Source: Trogon surrucura
Lineage: Eukaryota; Chordata; Aves; Trogoniformes; Trogonidae
Reading direction: 5' to 3'
Assembly (NCBI GenBank): GCA_020746105.1
Contig: CM036642.1
Coordinates: forward strand, 1,581,501 to 1,645,500
DNA: 64,000 bases
Shown: positions 46,901-56,700 of the stretch, piece after piece
How positions within the stretch are numbered: the stretch's first letter is position 1
Layout: each line of letters starts with the position of its first letter
Notes under the pieces: model-generated
What the model was told of the DNA's origin: nothing
What the model saw: the letters and a program-made list of their open reading frames with translations, nothing else
Database searches by the model: none
Program-made: the position numbers and the translations under genes

Positions 46901-49900
46901 CCTGCAACACCTTTCTCTCTCTGCCCCGCAGGTACTGCGGCGAGCGCTCCCAGTTCGTGGTGGCCAGTACTACCAACAGGATAGAGGTGCGGTTCCACTC
47001 AGACCAGTCCTACACAGACACTGGCTTCTCCGCCGAGTACCTCTCCTACGACTCCAGCGATCGTGAGTTGAAACCCTGAGGCTGGGAGGGGGACACAGCC
47101 GATTTGCCTGAGGTCTGGAGGCTCTCCCACCTCCCGCACTTAAAAACTTGGGGGTTTCGGAGCGCTTCTTACTTGAAACCTCCTTGAATTCTTGTTCTGT
47201 TCTGAAGAAAAGACGTTGTTAACTCTGGGTGCTGTAAGCAGGCGTGGGGAGCGTTGGGGAAGGGCCGGCTGGCAGGCTCACACAGTGTTTTATCCCTTTT
47301 TCTCCCCTGTCAGCCTGCCCTGGCAAATTCACCTGCAACACCGGCCGCTGCATCGACAGGAGCATGCGCTGCGACGGGTGGCTCGACTGCGTGGACGGCA
47401 GCGACGAGAGATCCTGCAGTAAGCCCGTCCTCTTGGCTCTTTCTAGTCCCTCCCAGCTGGGAATGTGTTTTTCCATGGGATCCTCGAGGCTGTTGTGGGT
47501 TTGGCTGAGCTGGCTGGTGCACAGGGACGTATTTTGTTAGCGAAAACCGGTGTGATACTTGGGAATTGTTTGTGCCTGTTTCCCTCGTGGGTTAGCAGAG
47601 CTGTCTGGTGGATAATGTGGTATCGTTCAGGGTCTGAAATTAATTAGAGAGGACGAGATCCCCTCGTCTGGGATCTCATTCCCAGGTCAGGGGCTGTTTT
47701 CTGAGGAAGAGCAGCTGCCAGCACCGTGGTCGGGCTGCCTCAGGTGCTTTCCCACCGGCTGTAGCCGTCGCTTTGCGTGAGTTGTTGCCTCTGGTTAAGA
47801 CACCAGAGCTCTCCAAATAGTTTTGTTCTCTGGAGCGGTGGAAATACGGGGCTGTAGCCTGGTGTGGCGGCTTCTGGCGTGCTCGTTCCCACAGCCGGGT
47901 GCTTTTTTGCAAGTCTCTCCCCTGATTTCTCCCTCTCCCTTCGCAGCCTGTACCAGCCAGCAGTTCAGGTGCCAGAACGGCTGGTGCAAGCCCAAGTTCT
48001 GGGTCTGCGACAACGTCAACGACTGCGGCGACAACAGCGACGAGCTGCAGTGCAGTGAGTAACTCGCCCCGCGGGGCAGAGCGGGGTCGAGGGAGGTGAT
48101 GGGGCTGCCAGGGAGGTGCTTCAGCGTTTGCCCCCTCTTTTCCCCAGGCTGCGCTGCCGACAGCTTCAAGTGCACCAACGGGAAGTGCGTCCCCGGCACG
48201 CAGAAGTGCGACGGCAAGGACGACTGCGGGGACGGGAGCGACGAGGGCAGCTGCAGCAGCGGTGAGGATGGGAATCCCCCCTTTTTAGGGTTTTCCGCGT
48301 GGCGGTATCCCGGGGGTCTGCAGAAGAGGCTAACCCCTCTCCCTCCTGCCCGCAGCGGGCCGCAGCACCGTGCCCTGCAAGGAGCACACGTACAAGTGCC
48401 GCAGCGGGCGCTGCATCAGCAAACAGAACCCGGAGTGCGACGGGGAGCAGGACTGCGAAGACAATTCTGACGAGGACAACTGCAGTGAGTACCCGGGGAC
48501 ACAGGGTTCTGGGCCTCTTGGAGAAATGCTGAAGCGTGGGAGAGAGCGAGCCCTTGGGTTTTACTGTGTGATCTGAAAATAGCCGAGCTGCGTTGTTCCA
48601 AGAGACCTTGCACAGATAATAAGGGCGTTTGTCTGCACGTTTAGGGAGTCAGCCAGTAAATATTTCAGCGAATTTAGCATTTGTGCTGCCGTGCTGGCAG
48701 CACCAGCGCTCCCTAACACGGGTGATGGGGCAGGAGACAACCTAGAGGAGGTGCTAATGGAAATTTTATTAAAATTTACATTCATCACACAACATTAACA
48801 TCAAAACAGAAAACCCAAAGACTCCCAACACCAAAATCAGGACAAAAATCATCATAACACCAAACAAGACTAAACAATCTACACACAATCCACCCCTCGT
48901 TCCTTCACCACAATCACAAGAACATAAATTTCTCCTTTCCCCCTCCCAGACTGCGGGATCCGCTCCTACACGAGGAAGTCGCGCATCGTGGGCGGGCAGA
49001 ACTCGGACGTGGGAGAGTGGCCCTGGCAGGTGAGCCTCCACGTCAAGGGCCAGGGCCACATCTGCGGCGCCTCGCTGGTCTCCGAGAGCTGGCTGGTGTC
49101 GGCGGCGCATTGCTTCCTGCAGCTGCAGGGCATCAGGTGGGACACGTTGCCGTTTCACAGGCACTTTTTAGAGGTTTTTCTCAAGGGAGGTGTTGAAGGT
49201 AGCCTCACCCTGTGTTCGGTGACCCACGCAGGTACTCGGACCCCAGCCTGTGGACAGCGTACCTGGGCCTCACCGACCAAGGCAACCGCAACGGCGCCAA
49301 CGTCCAGACGCGGAAGATCAAGCGCATCATCTCCCACCCCTACTTCAACGACTACACCTACGACTACGACGTCGCCGTGGTGGAGCTGCAGACGCCCGTC
49401 ACCTTCTCCTCCGTCGTCCAGCCCATCTGCCTCCCCGACGTCACCCACAGCTTCCCCGTGGGCAAGGACATGTGGGTGACCGGCTGGGGAGCGACCACGG
49501 AAGGAGGTGAGTTATTAGGAAAAAGCGGGTGGTTGCGACTGAAAGAAAAACGTCGCCCGCTTTTTATTTACGCTGCTCCCTCCTCGCAGGCAGCGGAGCC
49601 TCCATCCTGCAGAAAGCAGAAATCCGGCTCATCAACCAGACCATCTGCAACGAGCTGCTGCCGGACCAGCTCACGCCGCGGATGATGTGCGTGGGGATCC
49701 TCACGGGCGGCGTGGACGCCTGCCAGGTAAGGCAGCGGGTTTAACCGCCACAAGGAGTAGCCTTAGGTAGGATGAGAGGTCATTTTCTATCCCTTTATAT
49801 ATAATAGGTCATTCGTTTTGCATGTGTGACAAACCTAAGTCAATCTGCTCCGTTTCGTGTGACGGATGCATTCATAGAATCATAGAATCATAGAATCATA

Positions 49901-50516
49901 GAATGGCCTGGGCTGGAAGGGACCTCAGAGATCATTTTAATCCAACCTCCCTGTTGTGAGCAGGGACGCCATGCATTGCAAGGGTCGTGAGCGGCAAAAC
50001 GCGTCGACGCATGATTTAGTCTCAAAAAAAAAACCCGCACGCAGGAGACGTGTGCCTTAGTTTAGACTCAAAACGCAGGACTTAGAAGCAAAACCAGGTA
50101 AGAGCAACCACACTCCGTTACTGAGAGCCTTAGTTAGGCTGCTCGGCTTGTTAAGCTTCTTAATTGGCCTTAATTAGTTCTTGGTTTCAGCTGTGCTCAG
50201 AATTTTTTGCTGTAGTGGAAGAAATGCAAACAGCTCAGAAATCTCTGGAACTTTGGAGTCAGTGCTTAGTGTTTACAATTCACTTGTCTGGACTTAATGC
50301 TTAAGATCGACTTTTGCTGGGCTGGTGCTTATGAGACCGTTGGATTGTTTTTAGGGTGACTCCGGGGGGCCCTTGGTGAGCGTGGAGCCCAGCAGCCGCA
50401 TGTTCCTGGCCGGCGTGGTGAGCTGGGGCGACGGCTGCGCGCAGAGGAACAAGCCCGGAGTGTACAGCCGGGTGACGAGCCTGCGCGACTGGATCAGAGA
50501 GCAGACGGGGCTCTAA
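37968..50516 (+). CDS. ST14: Matriptase, type II transmembrane serine protease
   Basis: ST14 is an epithelial cell-surface trypsin-like protease that activates other zymogens. Exons: 37968-38015, 43762-43921, 44129-44256, 44819-44889, 45092-45252, 45343-45378, 45669-45906, 46016-46155, 46544-46641, 46722-46831, 46932-47062, 47314-47418, 47947-48054, 48148-48261, 48356-48484, 48950-49136, 49232-49506, 49590-49726 and 50355-50516. They total 2538 nt, 845 residues against 855 in human, with no frame break. Order: short cytosolic tail with EEGVEFLP and basic stop-transfer residues, membrane segment about 45-67, SEA about 75-190, CUB1 about 204-325, CUB2 about 330-437, four LDLRa about 441-592, protease from Ile605. 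Catalytic residues are His646, Asp701 and Ser795, with Asp789 in the specificity pocket. The start was chosen because its exon ends in phase 0 with a good donor and the next exon enters the conserved EEGVEFLP region. The N-terminus is shorter than in human. Confidence 0.97.
39631..39715 (+). repeat. 20-bp G-rich tandem repeat, four and a quarter copies
   Basis: The unit TGGAGGGTTTGGTGGAGGTG is repeated four times without a single mismatch (39631-39710), followed by five bases of a fifth copy. Perfect identity suggests recent expansion. The + strand has regularly spaced GGG and GG runs. The 20-bp period is not a multiple of three, so the array is not coding. Confidence 0.95.
40655..40861 (-). 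CDS. Possible unannotated terminal coding exon on the minus strand
   Basis: On the minus strand, a pyrimidine-containing acceptor ending CCACACCTGCCTCAG opens a 68-codon frame ending in TAA (+ positions 40655-40657). The frame has about 69% G/C at third positions and a strong excess of purines at first positions, as real coding exons do. The predicted segment is mixed and charged, including [19 protein letters not shown] and [17 protein letters not shown] do not recognise it. The opposite strand is also open here and has its own acceptor (CTTATGGGAAACAG), so the strand is uncertain. An adjacent minus-strand frame (40862-41069) has similar character but is out of phase. Confidence 0.2.
   Translation of the reverse strand: MAFNKTQSERHVRNETHRLINQLGTDTTDLEIDGVGPGSAERAEEVVFSDAEVSQIIVKANASSVVLA
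42861..42920 (+). repeat. 20-bp tandem repeat, three copies
   Basis: Three 20-bp copies of a unit close to CAGAGATAAGGGGGTGAAGC run head to tail. The last two are identical and the first differs slightly. The sequence just upstream (42720-42860) is purine-rich. Confidence 0.85.
44129..45378 (+). other. ST14: ST14 SEA domain exons
   Basis: Exons 3-6 encode the juxtamembrane SEA domain (about residues 70-200). The autoproteolysis site is present: Gly138-Ser139 within [13 protein letters not shown], matching the human Gly149-Ser cleavage site. The site is reached just after the phase-2 junction 44889/45092, so exon 5 starts almost at the cleavage point. SEA cleavage in the secretory pathway is a known step in matriptase maturation. 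Confidence 0.9.
45669..47062 (+). other. ST14: ST14 CUB1 and CUB2 domain exons
   Basis: Exons 7-8 encode CUB1 ([30 protein letters not shown]). Exons 9-11 encode CUB2 ([45 protein letters not shown]). The TTPxFPxSPYP and TTPYYPxHYPP signatures and the expected cysteines are in place. YNLTF and VNSTR are candidate N-glycosylation sites. Confidence 0.92.
47314..48484 (+). other. ST14: ST14 four LDLRa repeats, one per exon
   Basis: Exons 12, 13, 14 and 15 each encode one LDL-receptor class A repeat with six cysteines and the calcium-binding acidic ending: [24 protein letters not shown] and DNSDEDNC. All four exons start and end in phase 1, the typical symmetrical module arrangement. Single repeats could therefore be skipped or duplicated without shifting the frame. 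Confidence 0.95.
48775..48940. other. A/C-rich, G-poor tract in ST14 intron 15
   Basis: About 165 bp just before the first protease exon are almost without G on the + strand (about seven G in all), and A and C dominate. It is not a tandem repeat. It starts with AATTTTATTAAAATTTAC, which on the minus strand contains AATAAA. It ends directly in the pyrimidine tract of the exon 16 acceptor. Confidence 0.7.
48950..50516 (+). other. ST14: ST14 trypsin-like protease domain exons
   Basis: Exons 16-19 encode the S1 peptidase. The activation site is RKSR-IVGG (cut between Arg604 and Ile605; human RQAR-VVGG as I recall it). The catalytic residues are His646 in SAAHC (49108-49110), Asp701 in [10 protein letters not shown] (49368-49370) and Ser795 in GDSGGPL (50361-50363). 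Asp789 (49715-49717) gives preference for Arg/Lys. The NQTIC glycosylation sequon and [18 protein letters not shown] follow. The last intron separates DACQ from GDSGGP, a splice position common in this family. Confidence 0.96.
49872..49972 (-). mobile_element. CR1 LINE 3'-end fragment with satellite tail
   Basis: Four perfect TCATAGAA units are followed by TGGCCTGGGCTGGAAGGGAC, CTCAGAGATCATTTTAATCC and AACCTCCCTGTTGTGAGCAG. This is the reverse complement of an avian CR1 3' end, so the element lies on the minus strand inside ST14 intron 18. It is 5'-truncated to about 100 bp and is the clearest sign that the DNA is from a bird. Confidence 0.92.
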
Positions 50517-50724
50517 GGGAACCGCTCGCACACGGACCTCTCGCTCGGCGCCGTCATTTGGTCCCGGCGACGCGCAGCTTCTACTGTGAACTTGAACTCT
50601 CCCGCTACCTCGCGCGCCCAGGGCTCCAAGTGCGTGTTCTGAACAGGTTTAGTTTAGCCCTTCGTGTTTTCACCGCCCAACTCAGACATTTCCCATTAGC
50701 CCAGCCAGTCAGGGCACATATAAT

Positions 50725-50730
50725 AATAAA
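50725..50730 (+). terminator. ST14: ST14 poly(A) signal, proximal
   Basis: AATAAA is followed by an A-rich run and, at about +50, by CACTTTGTGTTTC, which could act as a GU-rich downstream element. Confidence 0.5.
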
Positions 50731-50795
50731 ATACATAGAAAAAAAATTAAATTAAAAGAAAAAAAAAGACAAACACTTTGTGTTTCAGGGCAAAC

Positions 50796-50801
50796 TTTAT
50801 T
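50796..50801 (-). terminator. Possible minus-strand poly(A) signal
   Basis: TTTATT on the + strand reads AATAAA on the minus strand (CCCAATAAAGTTTGCCC), a strong sequence context. It would end a transcript convergent with ST14. I could not build a convincing gene upstream of it, so it may be chance. Confidence 0.25.
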
Positions 50802-51355
50802 GGGACAGGTTCAAAAAACATGCATTGTTGAGGTTTTTTCTAAGTCGTGCGTTGTTTCCCAAACGGCCGCCTGCACCCCTCTCTTTCTTCTTCAGTCATG
50901 GAGGGGGGGAAGGAGATATTACCTGCCTTGGGGAGGCTCCCCGGAGGGATCCCTCCCTGGGTGTTGTCCCACGCCGTGGTCTCCTCTGTCCGACGTCGCA
51001 GCGAGTCCAGAGCCTGAAAGAAGCGTGGCTGGAACTCACCTGGCCGTGGTGCGGCTTCGGGCTTGGCGTCACCGCAACTTGTCTTAACTCCAACACCTCT
51101 TCCGAGCCTGTGCTGCAGAACGGGGGCCTCGAGCTCATTGCCTGCAACGACAAAAAATGGGTGACTTAGACACTTCTTAATCCTGTAAAGAAAAAAACAA
51201 ACCCAGCGTGACTTGTGAATGTGCAGATTCGATTTCTCTTTATTTCTGTGAAGCCTCTTCCGTGCCTGAGGAGAGCACACTCCAGTCGGGTTGAGTCAGC
51301 CCCCTCCGTGCCTGTAAATACATTGTTTTGTAAATCTATGAAGTGGAGACACTCT

Positions 51356-51361
51356 AATAAA
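51356..51361 (+). terminator. ST14: ST14 poly(A) signal, distal
   Basis: AATAAA in CTCTAATAAAAACTGAG is followed by TGCCTGTGTGCTTCTTCG, a good GU-rich element. Confidence 0.6.
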
Positions 51362-51920
51362 AACTGAGATATTTTCTAATACTCTGCCTGTGTGCTTCTT
51401 CGCAAGCTTCACGTGTTGACGATGCAGGAAACACACAGCACCGAGCGGGGAGCTGAGCTCTTGCAAATAAAACACTTGGATTCTATTCCCCGTGAGAAAA
51501 AAGAGCCAGGTTGGAGGGTTTTGAGGAGATCCAGAGCTGAAAAGAATGTTAAAGTAGCTTCCCCACCTAGAAACCTGGAGGATTCACCCCAAACTCACCT
51601 GTGAGGGTGGGAGCAGGACAGAGCTGCTCCGTGTCTGTCTGCCGGAGGCTTCGGGGTCTCAGAAGTTTGCAGGAGGGTGGGTGATGCCTCTGCAGAGAAA
51701 CAGAGAACTAGAGTTAGTGAGTATTTTTATAGAGAGGCAAGGTGGTGGCTGAATTCCTGCAAGGGGTGGGTGGGGAGTGCGGGACCCCCAGCAGACTCAC
51801 CGGCTGGTCCCTCGAGGTGCCGTCAGAGCCAGGGGCTGGGCAGGCGTCGCTCCCACCGAGAAGCAGCCCCCTGCAGCGCTCCGCTGTGAAAGCAAAATGA
51901 AAAGATGAAGAGCTTGACCT

Positions 51921-52265
51921 GAGAGAAAAGAAGGGAAAAAGGAAAAAGAAAAAGAGAAAAGAGAAAAGGACAAAAGGAGAAAAAAGGGTAAAAAGAAAAA
52001 AGAGAAAAACGGATAAAGAGAAAGAAAAAAAAGGATAATAAAAAAAGGATAAGAGAAAAAGAATAAGAAAAAAGGATAAAAAGAAAGAAAAGATAAAAGA
52101 AAAAAGGATAAAGGATAGGAAAAGAAAAAGTGAAAAAAAGACGAAAAAAGAAAAAATGAAAAAAGATAAAAAGAAAAAGAGACAAAAAAACAAGAAAAAG
52201 AAAAAAGAACAGAAGGCAAGAGAGAAAAAGATGACAATAGGTAAAAAGATAAGAGGAGAAAAAAA
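51921..52265 (+). repeat. 345-bp purine-rich low-complexity tract
   Basis: The tract is almost entirely A and G on the + strand (AGAAAAAG-type words with occasional GATAAAA). Pyrimidines are rare and mostly single T. It is an imperfect microsatellite-like sequence without a fixed unit. Confidence 0.95.
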
Positions 52266-53686
52266 CCCTGGAGAGGAAGGTGTGCCCGACAGCACAGAGC
52301 AGTGACACCCGAGATGTGACCGACGTCAGCTCCATCCTCGCTCTTGCCAGCATCTCCCTGTGCCCACACTCGCACACATCTCACAGCTTCTTCCTCCTAC
52401 TGCGCTGGGGTTTCCTACGAGGTTTAGAGATAAATAAGAAAGGCAAGAAATAAAGGAGAACCCTGGATCCCTCAGCCCCAACCCCACTAGATGTCCCTCT
52501 CGGCCAAGGCACGATGACACCAGGCAGGAGGTGCAAGGAAGGGGTGCAAGGGCAGGTCTGGAGGCCACAAGGGAGAAGGACCGAGCGGGCAGGGAAGGGA
52601 AACAAGCGTGGGCAGGGCTGGAGAAGCCAGCGAGGCAGCTCATAGCAGCTGGTCTGGCCCTCGAGGTGCCTAAAATGAGGTATTTGGAGAAAAAAACTAT
52701 CAGCTTGGAAAGTCCCAGCCTTTAGGTTAAAGGCGCAAGTTTCAGAGTCCACCCGTGGCCAGCAGCCACTTCATTTCTTTTATATTTTTTTTTTTAAAAC
52801 CAACTCCAAGTCCACCAAGCAGTTCCCGAGCCACTGCCCCTGTGCCTCACCGCTCGGAGGCAACAATCCTCCACTTGTCTCACCTTGCAGGAACCCGTCG
52901 GCAGGCCCCCGCCGGCGCGTTTTATTTCCCATATCGTGGGATTTTGGCAACGCGAACCCAGCCCTGGTTTGCACTCGGGGTGAAGAGAGGAGAGGCAGAG
53001 AAGCAGCAGCTCGAGGGGTTTATACGAATCCAGCAGCAGCTCAGAGGTGGAACAGAGTCAGACGAAATACAAGAGGGTCTGACCTTGGAGCCGTCAGTCT
53101 TAGAAAGTGTGAGAAAAGTAGAGAGATGGGGAACCCAGGGTAATCGACCTCACGCCCCGGGCAAACAGCGGGGCCAGGGAACAGGAGCTCACACTGCTGG
53201 GAGCCAGGAAGGGGATGGGGAAAGGAAAGGCTGCGTCCCTGGAAGTGAACCCTGAAGGGGAAGGGATGACTCGCAGGAGGGAAACCACGCCAGGGCTTCG
53301 GGAGGAATTACAGCTGCTGCACCGAAAGGAAAAAAGGGGGAAAAAACCACACTGTCCTACACGACTGCTTGGAAAGCTGTTACATCACACCCACTGGTGG
53401 GCTTTGGGGAAAGCAATGGGATTAAGAGAAAAAAAAGGAGAAAAAAAACCCAGGTTGTGCAGGATCCCTCACAAACTCAGGCTCTCGCCTCCTTCCTCCA
53501 AACCATTTTAGGGCTCGCAAGTGAGAAAGCAGTGAGTTATCTCTGGCCCTCGGCTCACCACCCGTAGGATCGCTCTGCAGCCCCAGCTGCGCCGGCAGGG
53601 AGCGGCGCTTCGCGTGCCACTGCCCGTCTGCTCAGCTCTTTGCCACACACCCTCCCCAGCTTGCTGGTGGGGAGATGAGCAGGGGA

Positions 53687-53708
53687 AAATAAATAAATAA
53701 ATAAATAT
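53687..53708 (+). repeat. Short TAAA microsatellite
   Basis: Five uninterrupted AAAT/TAAA units are followed by TATATT. Confidence 0.9.
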
Positions 53709-56700
53709 ATTAAATCCAGCCCAGCAGCCAGGACTAAGTGGACTGTCTCCACAACATCCTTCGACAACAATGATCTCAACCCACCAGGCAGCCTCTCTAA
53801 CCTCACGGTTACTCCAGCTCTTATCGCAGCTGAGGACTGGCTCGAGGTGCCAAACGCCTTGAGCCCGCTCGGTTTGTCTGCCCAGCAACTCCCAGTCTAG
53901 ATCATGCTGCTGAACTGGGGCCCTGCAGCTTGGAAGGGCTGCGTCCCCCCTCCCCAACCCTGGATGCACCAAGAGAACCAGCTCCCACCTCAGCATCACC
54001 CTGATAGCGAGAGAGAAGTCTCTTTTCAGCTGTGGGATGGTTCAGCTACTCAGAGCTGGTGGCTCTGGCTTTCTGCAAAGAGACAGGAGTCTGCTGACGA
54101 CCCTGAGATCAAAGCTGAACATTAAATGCCTGATTTGAAGCAGATAAAGCCCAAGTCCTCCAGCCTCAGGTCCACACACCACCTGCAGCGGGTTGGGTCT
54201 GTCACACAGACACCTGCTGCACTTACAGCGAGGAGGATGAGGCTTCTGGAGGAGCAGCAGAGCTTCCCGAGCAGAGCAGCACGGAGGGAGGGTTGCCTTG
54301 GTGACTGCAGCGCTGCCAGACCACTGGGTCTCGCGCGGAACTCGCCAGAAGGGTGATCTCAGCAGTGTCATCGAATGTTCCTGGAGGAAAGAGTGAATCC
54401 CTGCACGGCTCGGGTCAATCAGGCTGCAGGGAAGGGGCTTCTTTGGCTTTGCCACCCGCCCCAGAAACAAAAAAAACCACCCCATCACATCACAAATTAC
54501 CCCAACACAAAGCTCTCAACCATTCCCAGCTTTCCAGCCTGCCCTAACTATCCCTGCAGCTACCCCCGTGGTGGACCATTGCACTCGCTTCCAGCTTTGT
54601 CAGCCACGCTCCATGAAAATTTATTTCTCCCTCCTCGTGCGGGCTCCCGTTTGACAGAGTATCCAAGGCCTGATCCCACTCATCTTTCATGGGAAATGGC
54701 TTTATCCCGCCACGACCCATCTCTTTAGCTGACGATATTTTAAGAATTATTTCAGCATTACAGTCGAGCTGCTGGTTACACAGCACTGGTAGCACGGACA
54801 GGGTAAGAGAGGGAAAACCCTCGCCTTAAGACAAACTGCTCTTCCAGCGTGGGGCTGGGATCAAGGAGAGGAACAGATCAGGTGGAGGATTAGGAAAACT
54901 TCTCTCAGGGCGAGAGATCTGCCAGGCTCCCCAGGGAAAGTGTGCAAGCCCTGCGGCTTGAGTCACTAAAAACTGGACCCAGTACAGGAAAATCTGGTGG
55001 AGGGAACAAGCCTTTCCCCCCACAGGGGGAAAATGGAGAAGTTGCATGACCTCAGATCTTCCCCATCTCTGGTTTTTGTGGTTCCAGAAGTTTGCAGAGG
55101 CAGCAGCTTACATGGCACAGAACAGGTAAGCTGGATGACAGTGGCTCCCAAACCATTCCACTTCACACCGTGGAAATGTGATGCTCATGAGTTTTCAGAC
55201 AAATTCCTGCAGTTACTGAGGCCTCGGACCAACCGAGAGCCAAGGAACCAACCCCAGGAACACCAAGCAGGGCACGGCTGGTGTTTAAGAGCCGCACGCC
55301 TCAGCAAGGCTTACTTATCGAGTAGCTGGGGTGAGGAAGAGCAGCTCATTTATCGATTCACATCAGCCTCTCATGCTTCCTGCTGGAGACAACTGCTGCT
55401 AAAGCCTGGAAGATGCTGGACTAGACAGATCATTAGTTTCCTAGGAAATCCCAGTAAGCATAAGGGAACTCGAACAGACAGCTCATCCATCAGAGACCTG
55501 CAGCGGCTGCTGCAATCCCCCAAATACTCAAGAATAAAACTGCGAAGAGATATCAACCCTCTGAGGCTGCCCAGAGCTCTGGAAGGCAGCGACTGCCCAC
55601 GCAAGGACACTTGCCCTTGGCAGAGCAGCTCACGGGTCTATTACTGTCGTCATTCCAGCAGAGTGCCAGCCTGGCTGTTAAAAGGAGGTATTTTCAGGGT
55701 GATGGATTCCTATTTCAACATAATTTACAGCCCGAGTAAATAAACAGGCTTAGGGCTGTTGAAACAGTCATATACAACAGCCCCAGGGAAGGACAGAGGA
55801 GCTGCCTGCGCTGGGAAGAGATGGCAGGGGAAATCGAGTGAAACTCAAAACATTTCCCATCAGAAACTCGAGTTCTCCCCCTCAAAACCACCACCTCACC
55901 CCACTCCCTCGAACAAATCTGTCACTTACCCTTCTACCCACATCTCCACACAAGAAATCCAAGACATCTTCAATACAGGGGCGTCACGTCACCTTCCACC
56001 ATGTGCTCTTCCACACTGCTCCATCCAACTCGCCGCACACAAGTTCACCCCACCTGCTTGGACAACTACGTACAGTTAAAAAAACCATAGTTATGACTTC
56101 TGCACTTGTTTTTTTAGTGGGTTTGATAGGACTGGGAAGCCCACAGACTGGTTTAAACACCGAATTTAGACACCTTGGAATGGGGAGCCACTTCGGTTCC
56201 GTGCCCAAAGGGTTTTTAAAAGGGCTGCTTTGTTTTGGGTGTATTCCTGCAGGCAAGCTGCAATAACCTGCTCGGTCGAGAGACATTATTAAAGGTTGGA
56301 CTCAGCACGCCGGCAGAAACCAGCTAAAAAGTGCAAGGAAGCAAACAGCCAGGCTGAAGCACGCTAATCCTCTGGACAGTGGAATTATTCTGGACGACAA
56401 GAGGGACTCGATATTCCCTTGCAGTCATGGGATGAGAGGAAAAGGAAAGTCTCAGCTGCCTACCAAGGCCTGCTCCCAGGAGGAAGGGGCAGACGAAATC
56501 TTTCCTTCCAGGCAAGGGACAGAGCGTTCTCCCCGCGGCCAGCTCGTCACCCCACCACGGCACGGCGGGGAAACGTAGGAACAGCCCTGCCGGGGCCAAG
56601 AGCATGGAGGAGATGAACTCACTCCCTCCTCGAGGTGATTGTTCCTATAGAATGAGGCGCTCGGAACAGTTGTTCTGTGTTTTGATCGTGCCCTTCTTGG

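Larger units (their letters stand above)
50517..51380 (+). other. ST14: ST14 3' UTR
   Basis: The stretch after the stop holds two poly(A) signals, at 50725 and 51356. The distal end, with TGTAAATACATTGTTTTG, then ATGAAGTGGAGACACTC and AATAAA, has the look of a conserved mRNA 3' end, so the longer form may be the main one. An A-rich stretch at 50730-50768 lies between them. Confidence 0.6.

Noticed and set aside
48769..49164. A 131-codon minus-strand frame ending in a hydrophobic, membrane-like stretch
   Set aside because: Half of it is the shadow of ST14 exon 16, and the hydrophobic half comes from the G/T-rich minus strand of the skewed intron tract.
50929..51141. Two minus-strand exons antisense to the ST14 3' UTR treated as one spliced coding gene
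   Set aside because: The intron between them would be 26 nt, too short for a vertebrate spliceosomal intron. The frames also do not join in phase with the exon-like pieces at 51599-51883. Kept only as a weak antisense-RNA lead.
51714..52384. Minus-strand frames rich in Phe, Leu and Ser, up to 195 codons
   Set aside because: They are translations of the poly-purine tract (TTT/TTC/CTT codons), low complexity in all frames, and not genes.
53554..54000. Search for ZBTB44 exons downstream of ST14
   Set aside because: I looked for BTB or C2H2 sequence on the minus strand throughout 51-64 kb because ZBTB44 follows ST14 in human, and found none, so no such gene is called.
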